Assembly (NCBI RefSeq): GCF_040412425.1
Contig: NC_089762.1
Coordinates: 20,698,147 to 20,762,146 of the forward strand
DNA: 64,000 bases
Direction of reading: 5' to 3'
Origin: Macrobrachium rosenbergii
Lineage: Eukaryota; Arthropoda; Malacostraca; Decapoda; Palaemonidae
Part shown: one piece after another, positions 51,577 through 64,000 of the stretch
How positions within the stretch are numbered: the first letter of the stretch is position 1
Layout: the number at the start of each line of letters is the position of its first letter
Translations under genes and position numbers: made by a program
Notes under the pieces: generated by a model
Seen by the model: only the letters and a program-made list of their open reading frames with translations
Told to the model about the DNA's origin: nothing
The model's database searches: none

Positions 51577-52709
51577 CTGCAAAGATTGTAATAGTTTTGT
51601 ATTAACAAATACATCACTTAGTTCAGCTGGCACCAATCCTATGCATAACTTTTCATATAAATGGTAATGGTTTTTACAGTATTATACTAATATACCAATC
51701 ATAGTGTGAAATGACTGCACAAACTTATATCAATGGCATACAATATTATTCAAAATTTTGTACATATGTACATGATAAGAAAAACTCTTTAACTTCAAGT
51801 ACACACAAGGTACCTTAGGCACTTTACAATTTTGGGACTGATGTACCATAAGAAATATATATCCATCATTTACACACATTTAATTTTATTGGTTTTGATT
51901 TTATTTACATTTTACAAGCAATTATTTGTTATCTACAAAAAAAAAAAACACCTCATACTAGTGCCACCTTTCATATGTCATTAGAAAAATCTCAAAGTAA
52001 ACAAACTAAATGAAATATTTTTTACTTAAGATGGCAGTCCCTCTACTAATATGTCAGCAACTGAGCCGGACTCATATCCTCATTTATCTACAAAATCAGA
52101 TTCCGAAAACTAAGCTGTTAAGTCAAGTAAATACTGTGTTGAAATTACTGTATTCAAAATTTAGAGCAGCCTACAATTGTATTTGATAGTTTCCTTTAGA
52201 TTGCCATACTAGATTACTTTTAAACTTTATGAAGTGTACCTTTTCAATATTTTAAAAATCTACAATATTGCAAAAATCTTCACAACTCTCTACTATATCT
52301 CTGATAGTAATCCCAATCATATCGTTCATGTTAGGCATGAATTTTAAAGAAAGGTTTGTTGTGTGTTCATAAAATTACTTTACCAGATGGATTCCTTTCT
52401 TGTATTCACAAGTTAAGCACTGTAAACCTGATTCTTTTTAATTACAGATTTTTTACTTACACATTTCACTGCAACATCTGTATAGGATACTTCTTAACAT
52501 TTTTTAAATCGTAACTGGTAACCAAACAATGCAGTTTACTTCAACACCTACACCGGATATTTCTTAACATTTATTGAACTGTAATTGTTAACCAAAAAAG
52601 TGCAGTATGTACACACTAATGTAAGTAAACACACCCACAAATAGAGACACCCGTTACAAAAAAAGAGCCTACAATATAATTTACCAACAGTAAAAATTTA
52701 AAAACAAAC

Positions 52710-52935
52710 CTATCTCCTTATGGTCCATGTCCCTTATTTTCTCTATGGTCAGACGGCTACTTTCAATTTTATCAATGATTTCTTGAGAAAGACGTGTAAA
52801 CTGTTTCATTGGAGTTTCAAAGTGCCACATTTGATGCTCTATCATCTTAGCTATTGTCAACAATCGACCAGCCATCAGAGGCCATCCTCTATGCAAGACA
52901 ATCTCAAATAAGGCTCTGGTGATTCGAACAGAGTT
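52710..52935 (-). CDS. ASCC3: ASCC3 exon: Sec63 helical part
   Basis: Exon of 226 bp between ttgtttcag and GATAG|gtttg. It begins in phase 0 and leaves phase 1. The product starts NSVRITRALFEIVL and continues with a helix-rich stretch ending IRDMDHKEIG, matching the ...RALFEIAL... to ...DMRKDEIG... part of the ASCC3 Sec63 domain. The open frame runs a little past the donor into the intron, ending in residues not expected in the family, so the splice border is placed by the gt donor and by the fit to the next exon. Confidence 0.92.
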
Positions 52936-54765
52936 CTGAAACAAGAAATATCATGAGATTGAATATTGTAAAAAATTAAGAAATAAAGTAGTAGTTCCAT
53001 ACATACAACAATACTGATATAAGGCCACTCTAACAAAATATACACAGATAAACAAACACATTATCACTTAAAAATCTTGAAGCAGAGTATGTTTACATAA
53101 TTTCTGTATAGAGATCTATTACAGTATTATATAGTTTAACCTAACTACTGATTTTAGTCTTTGACACACAAATGTAACCTGAATGGTATGTTTGGCCCGC
53201 TCTCATAGTTACACTGGGTTTCATGATGCAAAGATTTTCAGGAGTGGTTGGACATGGAAAAATCATTGAAAAAGAAATTTTCAATACTGTATTATAAAAG
53301 GGGGCTGTTTAACCAAAAAATGTCACCAAGGTTAGTACATATCTCAGGAAGAGAAGCTAATGCTCATGCACATGAAACCCAAAGAAGGTCACACTTCTAT
53401 TCCAAGAAAAGGGTATCTGGATGTGCAAGCTAGAGCCTCTGTTCATCAATACTGACTGAACTCCTACATTTAGACATCACAAAGGCAACATTCCCAGTTC
53501 ATATGATAAAATAAGAAGGTATGGATTAATACTGTTATCTTCAAAAACTGATTCATCAATGGATGCTCTTAAAGATTCCTGTTGAAAAAATTACCCTCCT
53601 CCAGCAAATATAATATTCTTTTCAAAAGCCAGACAAAGTTAGTGTAAATGTTTATTTCTACTGGATTGTTCCTCACATAGGAGTTAAAAGAAATGATGAT
53701 GCAGATAAAGCAGTGTGACAGGGCTTTGAGAACTTGGCACTTTTTTTAACAGAATGAGGAGTACTAATTATAGAATAAACTGATGTGATAAAAGCTATAT
53801 TTCAAGAGTAGTTGCTAATTCCATACAACGAGATTCTGCAATCTGTCATCATTAGCAACTGGACACACAATAAAATTGTACACCCTATCCTCAGTCAGGT
53901 GCTTCAATGGATCTGCTCACCAGTTAATAAGAATTAAGAGCAGAACATATAGACCTCTACCACAGTAAGATAGAAAGGTAATAAGGATCTCTGATCCTGC
54001 CTATGTCACTAGTCCATGCCAGAATATTATATAAAAATGCTTTAGTTTCCAAAATTTGTTTATTAAAGACTCATTAATCATGACAGTCATATTCTATGTA
54101 GTCACACACACTTGAAAAAACTGAAACATAAAGACCCTATGGTATATGCCAAGACCCAGCTACTATCATCCCACAAGGTTTCATTTTTACAAGCATCCTT
54201 TTCTGCTTTGTGTAACATGGCATTCATTTTCGTTCACCCATCAATTATATAATAGCTTTGCTTGCTATTATTTTATGGTGTTCTGGAGTAATAGGTGAAT
54301 TTCATTTTGTTTTATTTTGCGTTTATTTTCCATCATTTCTTGCTGGTGACTGCCTGTTCATCATTTCTGTTTGAGCTTACCTCTAAACCACAGTCATGGA
54401 ATTCATTCATCATTAACTAATTTTTTCAGTATTATGTAGTTGCTTTTCTTGCCAGTTTTTCAGTAATAATTACCCAAGTTCTCCATTTCTGTTCTTACTA
54501 TTCTTACTTGAGTTATGTTATCTACCTTTATTGTGGCAGTTTCAGTTTATTGATGCAGACTCAGTCTATAATTTATATTTGTGCTTTACATTATACTTGC
54601 ATTTATAGTTGAGTATTTTATGTGTAGGTAGCTGTTAACTGTGAATTCCTTTTGCCACAATGTACTTATGAGGGCACAGAAGAGCATGCTTACAGTTCTT
54701 TCATACCATCTTTAGATAAAGACCCACATCCGAAAGACCCCTCAATTAGGAGGCAACATTGTCTG
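52936..54765. other. Intron, nothing recognised
   Basis: AT-rich sequence without exons, RNA genes or identifiable transposon domains. Confidence 0.5.
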
Positions 54766-54769
54766 TTAA

Positions 54770-56979
54770 CCCTCTAACGCCGAGCCTCTATTTACAAAAG
54801 TGTCTGTCGTATGCTGGCGGCGTTCGGGAGTTAGCGCCGAAGCGGAAAAAAAGTTTTTTTCAAAAAATCACAGCATGCTTAGTTTTTAAGATTAAGAGTT
54901 CATTTTTGGCTCATTTTTTTTGTCATTGCCTGAAGTTTAGTATGCAACCATCAGAAATAAAAAAATTATCATTATCATATATAAATATTGAAATATATGA
55001 CAGCGCAAAAAAAAATTTCATATATAATTGTATACAAATAGCGCTGTGAGCAAAACGGTTAAAGCTAACAAGTTATTTTTTTTCTTTGTATTGTACACTA
55101 AATTGCAATGATTTTGGTATATAACAAATTGTAAAACGATCAAAGCAACACAGAGAAATATTATCACAAAATGATGCATGAATTAAATAAACGCTGGGAC
55201 ATAAAAAGTTTTTTAAAATTCACCATAAATCGAAATATTGTGCTAGAGACTTCCCGTTTGTTGCAAAATGAAGGTAATTGATTGAATATTACTAAACTGT
55301 AAGTGTTTTAGCTTACAATTGCAGTTTTCGACTATTTCGGTCGAGTTAAAGTTGACCGAAAGTAGAATTTGTTCTATTTATCATGATTTATATGAAAATA
55401 TTTCAAAACTGATAAAAGCTACAACCATGAGTTATTTTTTGTTGTATTCTACATGAAATTGCACACATTTTCATATATATAAAACTTTATGTAACGACCA
55501 ATATAAAACGGTGCAAACATTACGACAAAGTGACGAAAGAATTTCTGAGATGTTCGGCAGAGTTAGCGCGCGAATGTAAGGAAAAAGTTTTTTTCAAAAA
55601 TTCACCATAAATGGAAATATTGTGCTAGAGACTTCCAGTTTGTTGCAAAATGAAGGTACATGATTGGATATTACTAGGTTGTAAGTTTTAGCTTACAATT
55701 GCGTTTTTCGATCATTTTGGTCGAGTTAAAGTTGACCGAAGGTTGAAATTTTGGCACATCATGATTTATATGAAAATTTTTCAAAACTGATAAATGATAC
55801 AACCATGAGTTATTTTCCATTGTATTCTACATGAAATTGTGCACATTTTCATATATAAAACTTTATGTAACGACTAATATAAAACGGTGCAAACATTACA
55901 ACAAAGTGACGAAAGAATTTCCGAGATGTTCGGCAGAGTTACAGCGCGCGGACATAAGGAAAAAATTTTTTTTTCAAAAATTCACCATAAATCGAAATAT
56001 TGTGCTAGAGACTTCCAGTATGTTGCAAAATTAATGTACATGATTGAATATTACTAGAATGTAAGAGTTTTAGCTTACAATTGCGTTTTTCGACCATTTC
56101 GGTCGAGTTAAAGTTGACCGAAGGTTGAAATTTTGGCACTTACGTTGATTTATATGGAAATATTTCAAAACTGATAAAAGCTAAAACCATGAGTTATTTT
56201 CTGTTGTATTCTACATGAAATTGCGCACATTTCCATATATAAAACTTTATGTAACGACTAATATAAACCGGTGCAAACATTACGACAAGGTGACGAAAGA
56301 ATTTCTGAGACGTTCGGCAGAGTTACCGTGCGAGGACGTAAGGGAAAAGCTTTTTCAAAAACTCACCATAAATCGAAATATTGTGCTAGAGACTTCCAAT
56401 TTGTTGCAAAATGAAGGTACATGACTGAATATTATTAGAATGTAAGAGTTTTAGCTTACAATTGCGTTTTTCGACCATTTCGGTTGAGTTAAAGTTGACT
56501 GAAGGTTGAAATTTTGGCACTTATCGTGATTTATATGGAAATATTTCAAAACTGATAGAAGCTACAACCATGAGTTATTTTCTGTTGTATTCTGCATGAA
56601 ATTGCACACATTTCCATATATAAAACTTTATGTAACGACTAATATAAACCGGTGCAAACATTACGACAAAATGACCAAAGAATTTCTGAAATTTTCGGCC
56701 AAGTTACCGCGCGGACGTAAGGAAAAAGTTTTTTTAAAAAATTCACCATAAATCGAAATATTGTGCTAGAGACTTCCAATTTGTTGCAAAATTAAGGTAA
56801 ATGATTGAATATTACTAGAATGTAAGAGTTTTAGCTTACAATTGCGTTTTTCGACCATTTCGGTCAAGTCAAAGTTGACCGAAGGTTGAAATTTTTTGTA
56901 GTCGACGTACGGTACGTCCACTCGGCACCCAACAGACAATTTTAGTCGACGTATGATACGTCAAGTCAGCGTTTAAGGG
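54770..56979 (-). mobile_element. TTAA-flanked element 4, inverted relative of element 2
   Basis: A 2210-bp element between TTAA at 54766-54769 and 56980-56983. Read on the minus strand it begins CCCTTAAACGCTGACTTG with GACGTATCATACGTC and GACGTACCGTACGTC. It ends in the same GC-rich subterminal region (CGAACGCCGCCAGCATACG) and CTAGAGGG as element 2. Internal 380-bp units (GAAGGTTGAAATTTTGGCAC near 55740, 56120, 56500) are the same family as at 34077-35980. Length differs from element 2 by one base. Confidence 0.85.
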
Positions 56980-56983
56980 TTAA

Positions 56984-57839
56984 TCGGTCTGTTGATAAGC
57001 AGTTTCTCTATGCTAAAAAATGTTTTACATACACCCAAGACCTCAGCAGATCCCTCCTTGGGCTGTTTCTTTTTGAGTTTGAGTTTTACAGTTGTTCCTG
57101 CAAACATGACCCTGATCTCTTCAAATGAGGCTTCCATGTCCATGATGCCTAGCGTTAAATGGTACAAAGCAGTCTTTCACTCGATGTATCAGCTCCTACT
57201 GTCTTCTTTCCTCTTGAAAATTCATCCCCTCAGAAGTCTCCTTCCTGGGAGCTTGCCCTACCACTCCAAGAGGGAGTCCCATTTCCTCATTACCCATTAC
57301 CTTTATCTTTGGCTGCATATCACCTGCCTGTCTTCCAGCTTCACCTTTATCTGAGAATCCTGCCACTATCCCTATGCCTTCATTGTAGTTTATCAGTTCT
57401 AATGTACAATTAGTTATAACTGCTTATAATATTTTGTAATATATATCATATAGAAAAAATAGTTTTTTATTTGTATAATTTCATATTACAGATGCTGTAA
57501 GTGGTTGAGGAATTCCTTAATGTGTATTATACCAGTGGGTATTAAACAAGAAACTCAATGAAGGATGGTACAACCAAAGTAATGTACAGTATATATAACA
57601 TAACTTTTTATACATTATATATCACAGACTTTACTTTCATTTCTTACTTGTTTCGTGCATTATCCATAACTGACCTAATTTTTTATTTGTTCTATCTTTG
57701 ATTAATATGGTCTTTTTGCCTCAATTCTGTAAAAAAAAAACTTGCAAGCTAATTACACACATAATAGTGATTGTTGTGTGCAAGTGCTATTCATTCAATA
57801 TCCTATATGTGTATGTGTGTATATATGTGTATATATGTC

Positions 57840-57878
<39 letters not shown>

Positions 57879-59261
57879 TATGAGACTTAACTCTCTCAAG
57901 GCAACGTACCTATCAAGAATAAAATAAAAGTTCATAATAAACAAACTTAATAACTTTCTGTTAATTAAGTTTGTTTGCCGACACACTGACATTCAGTCAC
58001 GGAGATTTGCCCCTCCAATCTCATTCTGATTTCCCTTGCTGCTTTTAATCCTCTTTTGAGCTTCGTGACTGCCATAAACCTCTTATTCCGGATACTAGGC
58101 CAACCTCGGAAAAGACACCCAGCCACCTGAATGACCCAGGGCACTGATTAAAGGCGTCTGCACCCCTGTATGGCTTGAGGCAATGATTAGCTGGCCAGCC
58201 TTCACTAAAAGAGAAAGTCGGATAGATTAGCAGCCCAGCATTCGCCCAAAGAGAAAGTTGGACATACTCAAAATGCATCTGGAATCAAAAAGCCAGTAAT
58301 CCTAGGAGCTGATAAATAGGCCCCCATCGCAGGAATTCGGGGAGAGACCAGAACACCGTGAAGCAAGTCCCATCACTTGACTGCCCGCTCCTTCTGAGCC
58401 AATATCCCTCTGTGGCTGAATGACTCAGTCCTAGTATCTTAACCCAGTGCCAATCCCCCACCCTTGTCCCTCCATTGGTACGACTACAGGAGCCATCTCT
58501 TCAGAATTAAGGTACTGTACAATAAGGAATTGAGGTTGTCCAGTCAATTAGCCTTTTTCTTCTCCTAAACATTTCCGTTTCAAAGTGCAATTCTTACAGA
58601 CTTGACCTGTCATATTAACTCGTGTCACAAGTTTATTCAGTGTATTCAGTAGTGTTTTACATAAAGAAGATTTCTGTTGCCCTCAGTACTAGCCTCTTAT
58701 CACTGCTATTTCCACTGACTGATTAAGGGAGCACATGCCTTTCTCTATTGCAGAAAGGAGTGCTTGCCGCTGTGGACCCCTCTGCCACAACTGTATGCTT
58801 GTTTGTTGCACTGAGGCAATTCCAATTGCGACCTTATGAACCGTGCCATTGAAGTGAAAGCCCCAGCACTCAGTTAACATCCATTATTCGTGCCTTATTC
58901 CTCCTTGCTATCTGATTTTTGTATTGTAAATACATGTAATTTAGTTATCCTAAGAATTTATCTCCAGAATCCCTCTAAAGTAGGGCCTTCAGCCCCTGTT
59001 CTTCCTATTTTTACTCTTGGAGGTGATACAGTCAGATTAGCTACATCCGTGTGGTAAGTTTTCTCTCCCCCACCTTCAAGCATAAGAAAAAAATATATAT
59101 ATAGGTATATACATTAACAAAAATTATTCTATAGAGAAATTTTAGTCAAAACAACATTAAGGTTGGATTTGAAGACACATCCCAGTCATAATATTTTCAA
59201 AAGATTAATTATATTTTTGTTACCATGGAAATAAATGCAAACAAATCTAATCTACACTTAC
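56984..59261. other. Intron, nothing recognised
   Basis: Contains a TG/TA run at 57805-57876 and moderate-complexity sequence at 57960-59050 without recognised motifs. Confidence 0.45.
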
Positions 59262-59435
59262 GTCAGTTACATAATTGATGTCAGAAACAAGTGAGAAGCT
59301 GTCAATCTTTATTCGTGAAATATAAGACTGCAGAAGAATATTAACTTTCCCATGGATATTTTCAACACCACCAGCTGCAGGAACTTCACACTGAACATGA
59401 AGTTCATCTAATTCGGCCATTTCTTCATCACGTAC
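59262..59435 (-). CDS. ASCC3: ASCC3 exon: Sec63 domain, cassette 1
   Basis: Exon of 58 codons, phase 0 at both ends, between ttctag and GAC|gtaag. The product starts VRDEEMAELDEL and contains GGVENIHGKVNILLQ and SRIKIDSFSLVSD, the typical Sec63 stretch GG.EN..GK.NILLQ.YIS. It continues directly from the preceding exon (QQMK then VRDEE). The typical family residues are retained, with no stop or frameshift. The flanking introns (1.3 kb and 6.3 kb) hold no other gene I can recognise. Confidence 0.92.
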
Positions 59436-60735
59436 CTAGAAGGAAACTCTTGAATAAAAAAACTATCAAATGCCATCAAAAGATCCTGAAATCCACTGGT
59501 GGGTTATTAAAATAAAGTGACCTTATAATATCTCCACCAGCAGATTCATCCTTAGGTCTTTGTAATTAGCCCTTCTTACCCTTCAAAAACTATTACCCCT
59601 TTATTTATGTCTTGCCTACCATTACAATTATTTTGTTTCTTAACTTGAAAGTATCCTATGAAATCATTTCAATCTTTGAATTTTTTATAAGCACAAGTAA
59701 AAAAATACTGGGCAATTAATTACCAAACCTGAAATTTTACATCACAGTTAATTATTAACCTACAAGACTAACCTTTATTGCAATGAAGAACTTCTATTTA
59801 TTCTGTATTTCAAGGTACCCACAAACTCTTAACTCTTATTTATGCAAATCTTCAGACATGCAACCCAAGTGATTTTAACAGGAACAACTTCTAATAATTG
59901 AGTCTTATTCAAAAAACCTACTGACAATGTACATTTTATGTACGGAAAACTTAAAAGTACTTTTTTCTGCTTTATGTATGTAATGATACTCTATTAATGT
60001 AGGCAACTGCATACTACTATATTATAATATCAATAAATAAACTATTTCTACATGAGGCAAACATGGTTAGTACTTCTTCCTGATAGTACTCACAACATCT
60101 CCTAAATAAGCCCAGGGGTCACAATATAATAACGATAAGCCCCTTAAAGAGGCTGAGTGAGTTATAAAAAATCGAGAATGCTAATATATTTTCTACTGAT
60201 TAAGTATGTAAGCAAAATTATGTACAATTAAACTCTATCATTCAGCTAAAAATAATTAGTTCACTATATTAGCCATAACCAGTTTACAAGTTCAACACAT
60301 ACATGAGCTAAGTTTATTGAAACAGAATAAAGAAGGGATGAATAAATATAATTATATATCACTGAACATATTTGGACATTCATTATCAATAAAAAGTAAG
60401 TTAAATTAATGCATATAAATACTTTAAAAACTGAAAGAAAATTTGATTGAAATTTACCCATACATAAGTGAATGGTAACCTAAAACCATGGAAGAGCTCA
60501 ACACAGTGACTATGGTACAGCCTAGATTTTGGAAACACTGGTTATATGGTCAGCCTCTATTACAGTATACAGCAGGTAAAAACTGATGCCGAGATACTCT
60601 AAAAAAATTAGGCAAAACATATTTGAAATGATTTGTTGATCACCAAAAACTACACAAATATAACCAAGTGGAAGAAGAAAACTAAAATTCTTTACAGCTT
60701 CATTACAAGGTACAAAAATCTGAGCTTAATGTTAC
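59436..60735. other. ASCC3 intron, nothing recognised
   Basis: A 1.3-kb AT-rich intron between two confirmed exons. Confidence 0.6.
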
Positions 60736-60872
60736 CTTCATCTGCTGGAACTCGGAGCTTTTGGATATTACAGATAAAATCATGCCATCATTCATGATTG
60801 CACTTAAGAAATCATTGAAAATCTCAACCGTGTCATATTTGACATAAAACTGACTGGCAATACGCCCCATAT
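60736..60872 (-). CDS. ASCC3: ASCC3 exon: start of the Sec63 domain of cassette 1
   Basis: Most 5' exon visible. It starts in phase 1 after a tttccag acceptor and ends in phase 0 at an AAG|gtaac donor. The product begins with MGRIASQFYVKY and runs to SSEFQQMK, the conserved entry into the Sec63-like domain that follows the winged helix of the first helicase cassette in Ski2-like proteins. The Sec63 unit closes the ring around the nucleic acid. The preceding exon, carrying the winged helix and helicase core of cassette 1, is not in the 3.1 kb to the right, so that intron is longer than 3.1 kb. Confidence 0.9.
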
Positions 60873-61717
60873 CTGGAAAATCAATACAAAATGTTACTTT
60901 TACAACACTATATGTTTGGAAAATAAGAAAATGGTGAAAAATCTGTTATAGCAAGAAATGAATTAACTAACATAAAAAACTATGCCTGTCTGTTTGAGTC
61001 CTGACAAAATTTGAAACAACATTGCTAGTGTCATCTTTTTAATAAAAGTGAACAAAAGTACAGTTAGTTACCAAAACAGATACACTTAAAGGTTACAAGA
61101 GAAATTTCATTTCTCTAAATGATTCACACTCGGTTAAGTTTAATGACTCCATAAATATCACTCCTAACTCCTAGTCCACTAAGGCTGTCATATATGCATT
61201 GCTCTGGAGTTTGAATACCAGAGAAAAAGAGACTTACAGTTTCTCATGAGTACGAAAGATCTCCCTTGAAAAGGAGAGATCTTCTCCTAGCATCAAACCC
61301 TGGTTGAAGATTGACCAAGCCTTTCCAAAAACCCAGAGCAGAAAGAAGCTTTACAGCAAAGGTAGGTGAACAAAACACTGCTACCTGCTGACAAAAAGCT
61401 CTGACCATACATACCTTGTCTCCACATCAATAACTGGGGTTATTCTAGTCTTGTAGACAGCTGCTCAAGGGACAGAAGTATCCAAGAACTCCAAAGGTCA
61501 GTGAGGAAAGAACCTTCTCACCCAGGAGGAAGCTGGAAAACATCCAGGCATGAAGTGCTAGAGCTCTCAATGCCTGGAGATACCAGATATGAGCGGCTGA
61601 ATCCAAGGTTAGCTAGATAGTAATATCTCTTAAAACATCGAACCACAGAGTTAGCAAACACATGAGGAGTCCAAGATTTCACCAGGGGCACAGAAGAAAG
61701 CAACCTGCTGCTGAGTA

Positions 61718-62065
61718 CAGGCAGTCCCTGGTTTGCGATGGGTCCAGCTTACGACGTTCCGAGGTTATGACGCTTTTCAAATATACTCATCAGAATTTAT
61801 TTCCTGGTTTACGACGCATGTTCCGGGGTTACAACGCATCATACGCTGATCCGACGGAAGAAATATGGTTCCAAAACGGCAGAATAATAAAAATTTGGAG
61901 GCTTTTTTGATGAAAAATTCAATAAAAATGCAGGTTACATAGTTTTCAATACACCCAAAGCATTAAAAGTAAGGTTTTCTTAGGATTTTTGAAGATTTTT
62001 GACGATTTTTCGGTTTACAACTTGGCGTAAAAACGGAACCCCCATCATAAACCGGGGACTACCTG
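61718..62065. mobile_element. MITE, CAGGCAGTCC family
   Basis: A 348-bp copy, termini CAGGCAGTCCCTGGTTTGC and, from the right, CAGGTAGTCCCCGGTTTATG, flanked by TA on each side. It is inserted in non-microsatellite DNA, so the TA duplication is clearer here than in the copies at 23404 and 29805. Confidence 0.88.
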
Positions 62066-64000
62066 TAAGTGCTAAAAAAGGCAAAATGGCAATAAAGACA
62101 CAAGGTTCAAAGCTGCCTTCCAGGAAAGAACTTTTTCTCTATGCCTAAACTGAAGTAAGCAAGGCGAAGAATGAGCCCTAAAGCTACCTGTTGTGCCAAA
62201 CTGTAGCCAGATGTAAGCTCAGAACCTGGAATCTCAGGCTACTTCTTCATCATACATGTGATAGGGACCAATGCCCCTATTACCTGTCTCCAACTGTAGA
62301 GCTAATATCAAAAGGCTCTAGTTGACAGCACTAAAGAGAGACTCACCACAATGAGTCCAGAAGTGTCTCCTACCCCTCACCAGATGCATTTGACCACATA
62401 GGCATCCCTGGGGAAACTAGCTGGCACTCCCATGAACAGTTCCTGCAATCCTATCAATCTCAGCCGCCTAAAGACAAAAATTCTTTAGACTAAGTCAGGG
62501 GAGGACGTGAGGTCGTCAGAACCTGCCCCTATAAGGAACTAAAGAATGGTGACACCTGAAAGTGATATGCCTCCTTGAGTTTGCTAATGCAAGAATCCTC
62601 AGAAGAAGACTCTCGCTGCTGTTGTAAACCAGCAACCCAGGCATTCACTCTCTGATCAGGAAAGAGAGTAAGAATTTCCACGTTCAACACCACTGAACTT
62701 GAGAAAGCAGGTAGTCCTATAACCAACATTAAAACAAGTTTCCCAGGAAATAATCTTTGAAAACATCCAGGATACCTCTCACGAAAGAGTATCAGTTGAC
62801 ACCCATGTAAACTCTTTGTTAGGCCCTTGGGAAAGTGACTGAAAGTCCAAGTCAAAGATCTTCCTCCCAGAGTAAAGCTGAGGTGTTTTCCAGATGACTA
62901 AAATGAGTGTACTTGAAAATTACCCATCCTTTTAGCCCCTAAATAAAAGAAAGAAGTTGCTCCTCTAGTGTCAATCTTCAGCACTGCAAACCCCCACAAA
63001 GGGTTAGGTCCCACTGCGAGCCACACATATAGAGAGGAAAATGGACCAGAAAACCGTGAGTTGATGGGAAATCAAAAGAAGCCGACACTCTTACGAATGG
63101 CAGCCACAGGGAAAGAATACTGTCCTTGCATTCCCCCTTTTTGTCTTCCCTTACCACTTTTCCCACAATGGAAGAGTGATTAGAGGTGACATGAAACTGC
63201 CAACTGGAGAATAAGTCTGGGAAATTTCATGGGAAAATACTAAATTAGACCTCCACTGTCCCAAAGGAGAGAAGGCCAGTTCAAATACTATTCCCTAAAG
63301 GACCGGAATCCTATAGGATACAGTCTGGCAGAGACAGCTGCCATTAGTCAACTTCACCAATCTTGCTACAGCCTCTACTTCATCCTGAAAGGATTAAAGT
63401 AGACCCCAGAGCCAGACTGATCCTCGATGCCAACACTGACTCAGTCCCAAAATTTTGTTCAGGGACTCAAGATGCCACCAAATCTCATTCCCCTACATGT
63501 AACAATGGCTCACAGGAGGTTGCCTGGTGGGATAGGTTGTTGTCAAAGACTACCCCAAGACGACAACATTTTGAATATAGCCTCCTCCTTCGTGTCATCC
63601 ATTGTTTCACTGTGACATTGACAGAAAGAGAGATTAAAATTTACTATTTTCAAATTTACTTATTTCATCAGTCGACAACACCGAGATAAAGACCTTTCAA
63701 TGCGTCACGGGCACAGGCAGTCACTACACTGGATTGGGTCCTGAGTGAATTGCCTGTACAGATGCAGGTGAAAGTCAATGGTTCATACCACCACTAATAA
63801 GTTACGACCAAGGCTAAGCGAGAGCCGTAAGCTCTCTGTGGCAAGAAAAAACTGCAGCACTTCCCCAAAGCCATCCGGCTCACAACTAGGCTTGATGGCC
63901 TCTAGAAATAGCAGGCTCTGCACCTTAGTATCTGAATTCTGGTGTACAGGACCCTCGGGACCACTCCAGGCACTGACAAACCCAAGACCCCCCTCCTGTA
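62066..64000. other. Intron upstream of the first visible exon, not recognised
   Basis: Moderate GC content with medium open frames on both strands (62529-62855 minus, 63363-63689 plus). The composition hints at an old retroelement body, but no diagnostic motif was found. Confidence 0.35.

Noticed and set aside
62529..62855. Minus-strand open frame with VNAWVAGLQQQRESSSEDS, considered as a DIRS gag piece
   Set aside because: The resemblance to gag is only impressionistic; no RT or recombinase sequence lies nearby to support it.

Overview
The window looks like nuclear DNA from a decapod crustacean, probably a shrimp-like animal. This is an inference: (TA)n, (GA)n and (AAT)n tracts are very dense, the coding exons are small and far apart, and DIRS-like, Penelope-like, pogo/Tigger-like, piggyBac-like and Mutator-like relics sit side by side. 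The species cannot be fixed from the sequence alone.

One host gene spans almost the whole window on the minus strand: ASCC3, activating signal cointegrator 1 complex subunit 3, a Ski2-like/Brr2-like double-cassette helicase. Eight exons are visible, read from right to left: 60872-60736, 59435-59262, 52935-52710, 51576-51435, 38107-37999, 37588-37420, 19180-18960 and 4175-4041. All have AG/GT borders and compatible phases. Together they give an uninterrupted 437-codon frame covering the Sec63 part of the first cassette, the inter-cassette link and the start of the second helicase cassette (Q motif, Walker A, motif Ia). The first exons and the 3' part of the gene lie outside the window.

Everything else I can identify is intronic and mostly transposon-derived. 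Intron 19180-37420 is a nested pile: Tigger-like elements, TA-flanked MITEs, two large TTAA-flanked elements and a Penelope-like relic. Intron 4175-18960 holds a structurally complete but frame-broken DIRS-like retrotransposon (5116-13222) with inverted terminal repeats and an internal complementary region, a 1.4-kb foldback element, and a Tigger transposase relic. Intron 38107-51435 holds a long hairpin element, a Tigger deletion derivative, a SINE, a FLYWCH/MULE Mutator-like element with only two in-frame stops, a third TTAA element, and a second DIRS-like relic. Intron 52935-59262 holds the fourth TTAA element, a reverse-oriented relative of the second.

The most unusual structure is a set of four large (2.15-2.23 kb) elements flanked by TTAA, with CCCT/CTCT-type ends. 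Each carries internal tandem repeats of about 375-400 bp and no recognisable coding capacity. A related copy of the surrounding host transposon supplies an unoccupied TTAA site for one of them. The second notable point is a candidate phase-0 spliceosomal intron inside the DIRS gag-like gene.
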